DNA of 7,527 bases from DATFYI01 sp035315125 (lineage in GTDB: Bacteria; Chloroflexota; Anaerolineae; Anaerolineales; Anaerolineaceae). The notes below the pieces were generated by a model. It saw nothing but the letters and a program-made list of their open reading frames with translations, was not told the origin of the DNA and did not search any database. The stretch covers positions 1-7,527 of the forward strand of contig DATFYI010000290.1 of assembly GCA_035315125.1 (NCBI GenBank). Direction: 5' to 3'. Position numbers and translations under genes: made by a program. Positions 1-5,155 of the stretch are shown one piece after another. Each line of letters opens with the position of its first letter. Within the stretch, counting starts at the first letter, position 1.

Positions 1-1122
1 ACCAACCAATGCGGTCACTTGGCCCGATTCGATCTCGAAATTTATCCCTTGCAGGGCAGGTGAATCCCGTTGGGGATAGCAAAAAAACACATTTTCAAAA
101 GTAAGCCGGTAGTTGAGCGGCATGCTCCAGCCAGTTGGGACTTGATCTATTGCTAATTCTGTCGATGCCGGCTGAGCAAGAACTTCAAAAATAGAATTGG
201 CGGCCGATATGCCTGCCGCTCCAGCGTGAAAACGCAGCCCCAATTGCCTTAATGGCAGGTAAAACTCAGGAGTGATCACCAGTATGAAAAATGCTTGCTC
301 GAACTGCATTCCACCGTTTAGCAAACGCAAACCGACCTCAACCGCTACAATGGCGGTGCTGATAGCGCCCACCAGCTCCAAAACCAGCGCCGAGAGGAAG
401 GCTACCCTCAGAACATTCATGGTGGCTTTGCGGTAGCTCTCGCTGACCCTGGCAATTTTATCTGCCTGGGCAGTGCTCTGGTTTAAACTTTTAAGCGTCG
501 CCAGGCCTTGCAAGGTATCTAAAAAATGAGCACTTAGCCTGTGCAAGGCCGTCCACTGCTTGCGGGTAAGTGCCTGGGTCGAATTACCGATCAGGATCAT
601 AAAAATTGGGATCAAAGGGGCAGTCAGCAGCAGTACAATGCCTGAAATCAGGTCCATCGGAAAAACTACTATCAGAATCATCACCGGGATCAGTGCTGCC
701 AGGGCAAGCTGAGGTAAATACTGGCTGAAATAAGCGTCCAGTCCCTCCACCTCTTGCATCAGAGTCGTAACTAAACTGCCGCTTTCTTCATTTTGCTGCA
801 GATAGGCTGGGCCCAGGGCTAAGATGTGGCTAAAAAGCAGCTCGCGCAAATTGGTTTTAACCTGAACGGATGCCAGACTGGCTAAATAGCCCGATCCATA
901 CGTTGTCAGCACTCGCACCAGCATAATCCCTAACAAAATCCATAAGAATGGCTGCACAGCCGCCAGAATTTGCCGTCCTAAAAAGACACCAGCAATAATC
1001 CGGCTCAGAAAGTGGGCTTGCAGGATAACCAGCAAAGCGCCAATCAATCCGATCAGAATGGACAGTCCCAGATAGAACCAGACCTGGCGAGCCAGTAATA
1101 AGAGCCGGCGATTGATGTTCAT
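1..1122 (-). CDS. cydD: Thiol reductant/heme ABC exporter subunit CydD, N-terminal part (cut by window edge)
   Basis: The frame is open without interruption from the ATG at 1122-1120 to base 1, giving 374 residues of a fused permease-ATPase ABC half-transporter. Hydrophobic segments lie near residues 14-36, 54-73, 136-155, 158-179 and 237-268, with another near 273-290. The CydD hallmark TPEFYLPLRQLG followed by FHAG spans residues 284-301. The ATPase domain starts near 339, with a candidate A-loop Tyr349. The visible part ends at ALVG (371-374), the first residues of Walker A. CydD pairs with CydC in the inner membrane and is needed to assemble cytochrome bd oxidase; it has been described as exporting cysteine/glutathione and, more recently, as moving heme. 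cydC would be expected further left, which cannot be seen here. No Shine-Dalgarno precedes the ATG; a possible leaderless promoter does. An in-frame TTG at 1158 is less likely because it is also the candidate -35 box. The family call is firm; CydD rather than a CydC or CydDC fusion rests on the PEFYLPLR motif. Confidence 0.9.
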   Translation of the reverse strand, partial: MNINRRLLLLARQVWFYLGLSILIGLIGALLVILQAHFLSRIIAGVFLGRQILAAVQPFLWILLGIMLVRVLTTYGSGYLASLASVQVKTNLRELLFSHILALGPAYLQQNEESGSLVTTLMQEVEGLDAYFSQYLPQLALAALIPVMILIVVFPMDLISGIVLLLTAPLIPIFMILIGNSTQALTRKQWTALHRLSAHFLDTLQGLATLKSLNQSTAQADKIARVSESYRKATMNVLRVAFLSALVLELVGAISTAIVAVEVGLRLLNGGMQFEQAFFILVITPEFYLPLRQLGLRFHAGAAGISAANSIFEVLAQPASTELAIDQVPTGWSMPLNYRLTFENVFFCYPQRDSPALQGINFEIESGQVTALVG

Positions 1123-1129
1123 CCAGGTT

Positions 1130-1158
1130 ATTTTGACCGATGTGGATCGATCCGTCAA
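1130..1158 (-). promoter_or_regulatory. Candidate sigma-70-type promoter of cydD
   Basis: On the minus strand TTGACG (1158-1153) is followed after 17 bases by CAAAAT (1135-1130). The match is 5/6 to the -35 consensus and 4/6 to the -10 consensus. The predicted start point falls at 1123-1122, the A of the cydD ATG. A ten-base perfect palindrome, GGATCGATCC (1144-1153), lies in the spacer and touches the -35 box. It could be an operator, but such palindromes are common by chance. A separate promoter is needed because a strong terminator lies just upstream. Confidence 0.5.
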
Positions 1159-1191
1159 TTCTTTTTATCGGACGATTTCCTGGCTGATGAT

Positions 1192-1224
1192 AAAAAAACT
1201 GGCGGACAACCGGTCGTCCGCCAG
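1192..1224 (-). terminator. Intrinsic terminator after the exported-protein gene (and leuS unit)
   Basis: On the minus strand the arms CTGGCGGAC (1224-1216) and GTCCGCCAG (1207-1199) form a perfect nine-base-pair GC-rich stem around an eight-base loop. The stem is followed at once by seven T residues (1198-1192). It lies 21 bases past the stop of the 1245-1859 gene and separates that gene from cydD. Confidence 0.95.
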
Positions 1225-1244
1225 GAAAAGGGGTCAAAGAAAAA

Positions 1245-1859
1245 TCAGGATTGGCTTACTGTGGGTGTTGGAACAAATGGTGTTGATGGATTCTGCTGGT
1301 TTGGCCGGTTGGCCTGGCGGAATTCCTTGATGGTTTGTCTTAGATTCTTTAAGGCAGCCAACAGTGTTTGGCGCACAGACACAAAGTCCTGGTGGGCGCT
1401 CTGCAAGGTAGTCCTGGCCAGGCCAGAATCTACGACCATGCCATTATTATCAAAGCCGAAGTGTGTACTGAGAAGCGCCTTTGCATTATTATAATAAGTC
1501 TGGCCGGTCAAAATCTGACCCTGGAAAGTAGTCAAAGCCTGCTCAAGACTGGAGGTATCCAGGCCACGGTTATTAAGTCTGGTAATTACATTTTGAGCCT
1601 TGCTGGTGATGGTGCTCAATTTGTTTAAGATATTACCCTGGTTGCTAAGCGTTGTCTGTTCGCGCTGGTATCTATTCTCAAGCCGCTGGTTAAGCTTGCT
1701 GAGTTGGTTCGTTTGATTTCCTGTCGCGGGTGTGACGGTGGGATCTGGTGCGGCGGCGGCCACATTGACAGCCGGAAGAACCAACAAAATGGCCCCAACC
1801 AACAGGGAAACAATAATCCCGGCCGCCAGATATTTTTTGAGGGAAAGAATAGCATTCAT
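1245..1859 (-). CDS. Exported helical protein of unknown function (204 aa)
   Basis: No function is assigned. Residues 1-36 form a clear Sec signal peptide: Lys8-Lys9, a hydrophobic core (about 11-30), then an alanine run ending in AAAA before Pro38, a plausible signal peptidase I site. The mature protein has no cysteine and is Gln/Asn-rich. Two predicted amphipathic helical stretches (about 50-133 and 145-184) flank a short break with HFGFDNNG (133-140), and a Pro/Thr/Gln-rich tail runs from 185 to 204. The core layout (LEQALTTFQ, a HFGFD turn, then a Leu/Arg/Lys-rich helix) resembles a family of small exported proteins I recall from Anaerolineae; this is memory, not a search. It is probably extracytoplasmic. 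The ATG at 1859 has GGAG (1875-1872) 12 bases upstream, a longer spacing than usual. That site lies inside a predicted hairpin. The gene follows leuS by 123 bases with no terminator between and ends at a strong terminator. A coding gene is favoured by the signal peptide, SD and terminator. Confidence 0.85.
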   Translation of the reverse strand: MNAILSLKKYLAAGIIVSLLVGAILLVLPAVNVAAAAPDPTVTPATGNQTNQLSKLNQRLENRYQREQTTLSNQGNILNKLSTITSKAQNVITRLNNRGLDTSSLEQALTTFQGQILTGQTYYNNAKALLSTHFGFDNNGMVVDSGLARTTLQSAHQDFVSVRQTLLAALKNLRQTIKEFRQANRPNQQNPSTPFVPTPTVSQS

Positions 1860-1869
1860 GTTAAATCAA

Positions 1870-1928
1870 ATCTCCGTTTTCTTTATCGACGTAGTCTGCT
1901 TATTGATCTATAAAGAGTATACGGAGAT
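1870..1928 (-). promoter_or_regulatory. Predicted 5' leader hairpin that pairs the ribosome binding site
   Basis: On the minus strand ATCTCCGT (1928-1921) is perfectly complementary to ACGGAGAT (1877-1870), which holds the only SD-like GGAG before the ATG at 1859. Inside it, CTTTAT (1915-1910) pairs with ATAAAG (1886-1881), and GA (1908-1907) pairs with TC (1889-1888) after one A/G mismatch. The result is a two-part hairpin that would hide the SD. It forms in full only if the transcript starts upstream of 1928, for example by read-through from leuS. Start points inside it are possible: GATAAT (1937-1932) or TATACT (1921-1916) resemble -10 boxes, without good -35 partners. Confidence 0.45.
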
Positions 1929-1982
1929 CGGATTATCTATATATTTTCGGGCTGTAAATTCTTTGTAAAAAACATCACAACC

Positions 1983-4442
1983 CTAAGCCACAATATTCAC
2001 CAACCGGCCAGGGACATAAATGACCTGGCGGGGCGGTTTTCCGTCCAGAAACTTCTGAACGGCCGGACTGTTGAGGGCCCTGGCACGCGCTTCTTCTTCA
2101 TCGATATCCACCGCAACATTGATGCGATCGCGCACTTTTCCATTGACTTGCACAACCAGCGTAATTTCTTCCTCGGCTGCGGCCGCTTCATCGACCACCG
2201 GCCAGGATTGGGTATGGATCGAATAAGGCTTACCCAGCCTGCTCCACAGCTCCTCAGAAATGTGCGGGGCCACTGGCGCCAGCATCTTGAGGTAAATTTC
2301 GATGGCTTCATTCCAGGCTGGCGAACCCGCCGCGCCCTGCGTTTTGGCTTTGGTCATCTCATTTTGCAATTCCATCAACCCTGAAATAATCGTATTGAAC
2401 TCAAAAGTCCGGTAATCACGGGTAACCGAGCGCAGGGTCTGGTGTAATTTACGGCGCAGGCTGCGGATCACATTCGGATTGACTCCACCGGCCGTTTCAT
2501 CCGGTTCCAGGGCCATTTGCCAGACCCTTCTTAGCCAGCGAATCGTTCCATCGATGCCACTGCTGTTCCAGGGCGCGCCCTGATCCCAGCGGGCGAAAAA
2601 CATCAGATAAGCCCGCATGGCATCCGCGCCATAGGATTGCACCAGGTTGTCTGGGGAAACAACGTTACCGCGGCTTTTCGACATTTTTTCAGAATCTTCG
2701 CCCAGCACAATGCCCTGGTTGCGCAGTTGTAGCATGGGCTCGGGGCCGCAGGTAATGCCCATATCACGACAGGCTTTATGGAAAAAGCGTGTATAGATCA
2801 GGTGCATGTTGGCGTGTTCGATGCCACCGGTATAGGTATCTACCGGCATCCAATAGTTATATTCTTTGGGGTCGAACGGGCCGCGGTCGTACTTCGGGCT
2901 CAGATAACGCAGGTGATACCAGGAGGAACACATAAAGGTGTCCATAGTATCGGTTTCGCGTTCGGCCGGTCCACCGCATTGCGGGCAGGTGATGAAGCGC
3001 CAGGTAGGATGCAGTTTCAACGGGCTTTCACCGGTCGGACGCCATTCCACATCATCCGGCAGCAGCACAGGCAACTGGTCTTCAGGCACCGGTAGAATGC
3101 CGCATTTCTGGCAATACAGCATGGGGATGGGGGCGCCCCAATAGCGCTGGCGCGAGATCAACCAATCGCGGATGCGGTAGTTAACGGCGCGATGCCCCAT
3201 CTCATGCTCTTCCAGGAAGGCAATAATTTGTTCGAAGGCTTGCTCGCCGGGAGTGCCGGTCAATGGGCCTGAATTGACCATTTGGCCGGTCGCCGGAACG
3301 GCTTCGGTCATTTCTTCCGAACGGAGTGGCTCTGATCCGGCCGGCTGGATAACGACCCGAATTTCCAGCCCAAATTTGCGGGCAAATTCGAAATCACGCT
3401 CATCGTGAGCTGGTACAGCCATAATCGCGCCGGTGCCGTAGGTCATCAACACGTAATCCGCAATCCAAATCGGGATGCGCTCGTTATTGACCGGGTTGAT
3501 GGCGTAACCACCCGTAAAGACACCGGTTTTCTCTTTATCGGTCGCTTCCCGTTGCAGATCCGATTGGCGCAATGTCTGCGCCAGATAGTTCTCGACCGCC
3601 TCTTTTTGTGCCGGAGTGGTAATTTTGGCGACCAGCGGATGTTCTGGAGCTAACACCATAAACGTAGCGCCCCATAGCGTATCCGGACGGGTCGTGAACA
3701 CCTCCAGCGCATCCCCCTGCTCGGTGCTGAAGAATACCGCCGCCCCTTCCGATTTCCCAATCCAATTGGTCTGCAGTACTCTGACCCGTTCAGGCCAATC
3801 GATTGTGTCGTATTTGAGCAACTCATCGGCATAGCTGGTGATGCGGAAGAACCACTGTTCCAGATTCTTTTTAATCACAGGCGTGCCGCAGCGTTCGCAG
3901 TGACGGTCTTCGCCCCACACCTGTTCGCGCGCCAGGGTGGTGTTGCAGTGCGGGCACCAATCCACCGGCGACATTTTGCGATAGGCCAGGCCGTGGTTAT
4001 ACAGTTGGACAAAGAACCATTGCGTCCAACGGTAATATTCCGGATCGGCCGAAACAGCCTCGCGCCGCCAATCGAACATTGCGCCCATCGACTTCAACTG
4101 CTGGCGCATGCGGTCGATATTGCGATACGTCCAGACCTTGGGATGGATGTTATTCTTTATGGCGGCATTTTCAGCCGGTAAGCCAAAGGCGTCAAAACCC
4201 ATCGGAAACAGCACGTTGTAACCATTCATGCGCATGAAACGCGCCCGGGCATCGGAGGGCGTCATGGCATACCAGTGACCGATATGCAGGTCTCCGGATG
4301 GATACGGCAGCATGGTGAGAGCGTAGTGTTTGGGCCGGCTGGTATCGACATCCGAATGATACAATCCATCCGCTTCCCAACGCTGCTGCCATTTCGACTC
4401 GATCTCGGCCGGGTTATAGTTCGGGACCTGTACGTTTGCCAT
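1983..4442 (-). CDS. leuS: Leucyl-tRNA synthetase (LeuRS)
   Basis: A cytoplasmic class I synthetase that charges tRNA-Leu with leucine. At 819 residues it matches usual bacterial LeuRS length. In order: the HIGH motif is exact (53-56, after YPSGDL); zinc-type pairs CPHC (163-166) and CERC (182-185) follow; the CP1 editing domain carries TTRPDTLWG (250-258) and GTGAIMAVPAHDERDFEFA, with the expected editing Asp347. A second CxxC pair set, CQKC (444-447) and CPQC (486-489), precedes the DTMDTF segment. KMSKS is exact (586-590), and a helical anticodon-binding region with the VNGKVRDRI C-terminal domain closes the protein. The ATG at 4442 is chosen because GAGG (4454-4451) sits eight bases upstream. 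An in-frame TTG at 4472 is rejected: it lies in the leader terminator's T-run and has no SD. Expression is controlled by the T-box leader directly upstream. No residue essential to the family appears to be missing. Confidence 0.99.
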   Translation of the reverse strand: MANVQVPNYNPAEIESKWQQRWEADGLYHSDVDTSRPKHYALTMLPYPSGDLHIGHWYAMTPSDARARFMRMNGYNVLFPMGFDAFGLPAENAAIKNNIHPKVWTYRNIDRMRQQLKSMGAMFDWRREAVSADPEYYRWTQWFFVQLYNHGLAYRKMSPVDWCPHCNTTLAREQVWGEDRHCERCGTPVIKKNLEQWFFRITSYADELLKYDTIDWPERVRVLQTNWIGKSEGAAVFFSTEQGDALEVFTTRPDTLWGATFMVLAPEHPLVAKITTPAQKEAVENYLAQTLRQSDLQREATDKEKTGVFTGGYAINPVNNERIPIWIADYVLMTYGTGAIMAVPAHDERDFEFARKFGLEIRVVIQPAGSEPLRSEEMTEAVPATGQMVNSGPLTGTPGEQAFEQIIAFLEEHEMGHRAVNYRIRDWLISRQRYWGAPIPMLYCQKCGILPVPEDQLPVLLPDDVEWRPTGESPLKLHPTWRFITCPQCGGPAERETDTMDTFMCSSWYHLRYLSPKYDRGPFDPKEYNYWMPVDTYTGGIEHANMHLIYTRFFHKACRDMGITCGPEPMLQLRNQGIVLGEDSEKMSKSRGNVVSPDNLVQSYGADAMRAYLMFFARWDQGAPWNSSGIDGTIRWLRRVWQMALEPDETAGGVNPNVIRSLRRKLHQTLRSVTRDYRTFEFNTIISGLMELQNEMTKAKTQGAAGSPAWNEAIEIYLKMLAPVAPHISEELWSRLGKPYSIHTQSWPVVDEAAAAEEEITLVVQVNGKVRDRINVAVDIDEEEARARALNSPAVQKFLDGKPPRQVIYVPGRLVNIVA

Positions 4443-4473
4443 AAAAGTTACCTCTTGTGATGATTTCTTCAAT

Positions 4474-4512
4474 AAAAAAACAAAAAACCTCCGCCCAATC
4501 AGGGACGAAGGT
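4474..4512 (-). terminator. Conditional terminator of the leuS T-box
   Basis: On the minus strand ACCTTCGTCC (4512-4503) pairs with GGGCGGAGGT (4496-4487) over ten base pairs, including two G-U wobbles, around a six-base loop. A T-run interrupted by one G (4487-4474) follows. Its 5' arm and loop contain the bases that pair with the T-box sequence in the antiterminator, so the two structures exclude each other. leuS begins 31 bases further on. Confidence 0.93.
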
Positions 4513-4726
4513 CACTCCGCGGTACCACCCTGCTTGTCCAGGTCTGCGACCGGACCGCTCTGGCTCGCGCTAACGGGCGAAACCCGTCGCCAGCTACTTT
4601 ATTTCACCGGCTCAACTTGCCATCAGGCGGGATAGGCGAGTTCGGTCTGGAGCGTTCCGCTGACGCCATGCCGGGCTCACACTATTTGCTCCCAACTCGC
4701 TGGCGGATGACCTACTACTCCTACGC
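4474..4726 (-). promoter_or_regulatory. T-box riboswitch leader of leuS (specifier CUC, Leu)
   Basis: The nascent leader binds uncharged tRNA-Leu and then favours antitermination, switching leuS on when leucyl-tRNA is scarce. The elements can be read directly. Stem I base GTAGG pairs with CCTAT, and the helix above, GGTC, pairs with GACC. The specifier loop between them carries AGTAGTA on the 5' side and GAACTCG on the 3' side. The codon CTC (4640-4638) would pair with anticodon GAG. The apical helix GTTGGG/CCCGGC closes a 15-base loop. A further hairpin (4593-4560; CTGGC/GCCAG outside ACGGG/CCCGT) and stem III (4555-4536; GTCC-GGTC / GACC-T-GGAC) follow. The T-box sequence AGGGTGGTACCGCGG (4531-4517) is canonical; its TGGT bulge matches an ACCA tRNA end with discriminator A. 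CCCT near 4504-4501 can pair with AGGG to form the antiterminator, competing with the terminator. Confidence 0.97.
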
Positions 4727-4738
4727 GTTTTCTATTTA

Positions 4739-4768
4739 CCAAGAACAGAGGCTACGCTCTATTCCCAG
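4739..4768 (-). other. Twelve-base-pair hairpin abutting the 3' end of tRNA-Ala(GGC)
   Basis: On the minus strand CTGGGAATAGAG (4768-4757) pairs along its whole length with CTCTGTTCTTGG (4750-4739), with four wobble pairs, around the loop CGTAGC. It starts at the base right after tRNA position 73 and ends 13 bases before T-box stem I. The sequence after it is TAAATAG rather than a T-run, so it is not a standard intrinsic terminator. It may guide tRNA 3' processing or insulate the T-box fold; both are inference. TGGTAAATA (4741-4733) within and after it could be a weak extended -10 for the T-box leader. Confidence 0.5.
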
Positions 4769-4841
4769 TGGACCCAGGGGGATTCGAACCCCCGACCTTC
4801 TCAATGCCATTGAGACGCGCTCCCAACTGCGCTATGGGCCC
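4769..4841 (-). tRNA. tRNA-Ala, anticodon GGC
   Basis: The 73-base cloverleaf is complete: acceptor GGGCCCA/TGGGTCC, D arm GCGC/GCGC, anticodon arm TCTCA/TGAGA around ATGGCAT, variable loop AGGTC, and T arm GGGGG/CCCCC around TTCGAAT. The anticodon GGC (4808-4806) reads GCC. The G3-U70 wobble, the alanine identity element recognised by AlaRS, is present. A32 and U38 can pair, as is typical of tRNA-Ala(GGC). The discriminator is A73 and the next bases are CTG, so CCA is not encoded and must be added by CCA-transferase. It lies 66 bases after tRNA-Ala(CGC), probably in one transcript. Confidence 0.98.
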
Positions 4842-4887
4842 AGATCTTCGACTTGATTTTTAAGCTTCTGTTACTTTGATAGAAATT

Positions 4888-4907
4888 CTGCGGGGTTCTT
4901 ACCCCAG
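4888..4907 (-). other. Short hairpin abutting the 3' end of tRNA-Ala(CGC)
   Basis: Directly after tRNA position 73 the minus strand reads CTGGGGTAAGAACCCCGCAG. GGGG pairs with CCCC around TAAGAA; alternatively CTG pairs with CAG outside a three-base-pair inner stem, leaving one base bulged. No T-run follows, so it is not a classical terminator. Like the hairpin after the other tRNA, it begins with CTGGG. A role in 3' trailer processing is possible but not shown. Confidence 0.4.
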
Positions 4908-4980
4908 TGGACCTGGAGGGATTCGAACCCTCGACCTCTTCAGTGCGATTGAAGCGCGCTCCCAACTGCGCTACAGGCCC
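4908..4980 (-). tRNA. tRNA-Ala, anticodon CGC
   Basis: A complete 73-base cloverleaf: acceptor GGGCCTG/CAGGTCC with the alanine G3-U70 wobble, D arm GCGC/GCGC, anticodon arm CTTCA/TGAAG around ATCGCAC, variable loop AGGTC, and T arm GAGGG/CCCTC around TTCGAAT. The anticodon CGC (4947-4945) reads GCG. CCA is not encoded. It is the promoter-proximal member of the tandem pair, starting about 13 bases after the predicted transcription start. It differs from its neighbour at 12 of 73 positions, and every change in a stem is compensated. Confidence 0.98.
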
Positions 4981-4999
4981 TCGCTCAAGCGTCGAAAAG

Positions 5000-5028
5000 A
5001 TTTTACCCGAGGTTGGTGCGCCTGTCAA
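5000..5028 (-). promoter_or_regulatory. Near-consensus sigma-70 promoter of the tRNA-Ala (and probably leuS) unit
   Basis: On the minus strand a perfect -35 box TTGACA (5028-5023) is followed after exactly 17 bases by TAAAAT (5005-5000), 5/6 to the -10 consensus. Transcription would start near 4993, a short leader before tRNA-Ala(CGC) at 4980. It is the best promoter in the window, as expected for tRNA genes. No terminator is seen before the T-box, so it may also feed leuS. Confidence 0.85.
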
Positions 5029-5104
5029 GGAAGTCGCAAACCGTAGCATTCTTAAGAAGTATTCCTAAATAATTTCATAAACTGGCAATCAAATTTAAGC
5101 GTTT

Positions 5105-5136
5105 TTGATCTGATCTCAAGCTACTTGTAATATAAT
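5105..5136 (+). promoter_or_regulatory. Candidate promoter of the peptidase operon
   Basis: TTGATC (5105-5110) is followed after 17 bases by TAATAT (5128-5133). A perfect TATAAT overlaps it at 5131-5136, but with a 20-base spacing to the same -35 box. Either choice starts transcription at about 5140-5143, just before GGAGAG (5144-5149), the ribosome binding site of the gene at 5156. It is divergent from the tRNA promoter, with about 75 bases between the two -35 boxes. Confidence 0.5.
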
Positions 5137-5155
5137 CAGGCCTGGAGAGAATAAC

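Noticed and set aside
1144..1153. Perfect palindrome GGATCGATCC as an operator
   Set aside because: Ten-base palindromes are expected several times by chance in 7.5 kb. It is mentioned only because it lies between the cydD promoter boxes.
857..1237. A 126-codon minus-strand reading frame across the start of cydD and its terminator
   Set aside because: It is out of frame with the uninterrupted cydD frame, crosses the terminator and cydD promoter, and shows no recognisable protein signature.
1960..1982. A terminator straight after leuS
   Set aside because: TTGT and ACAA flank a T-run on the minus strand, but the stem would be four weak pairs with the T-run inside the loop. This is not a terminator.
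4443..4472. TTG at 4472 as the leuS start, adding ten residues
   Set aside because: It lies next to the T-run of the leader terminator and has no SD. The ATG at 4442 has GAGG eight bases upstream and gives a normal LeuRS N-terminus.
4856..4884. A promoter between the two tRNA genes on the minus strand
   Set aside because: There is an A/T-rich TAAAAA, but the bases at -35 distance match the consensus poorly, and the upstream promoter already explains both tRNAs.
4769..4980. tRNA genes as an attachment site for an integrated element
   Set aside because: I saw no integrase, no repeated tRNA 3' end elsewhere in the window, and no foreign-looking cargo.
4617..5049. Reading frames on both strands through the T-box leader and the two tRNA genes
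   Set aside because: These bases are fully explained by RNA structure. The frames cross tRNAs and regulatory stems and have no protein-like features.
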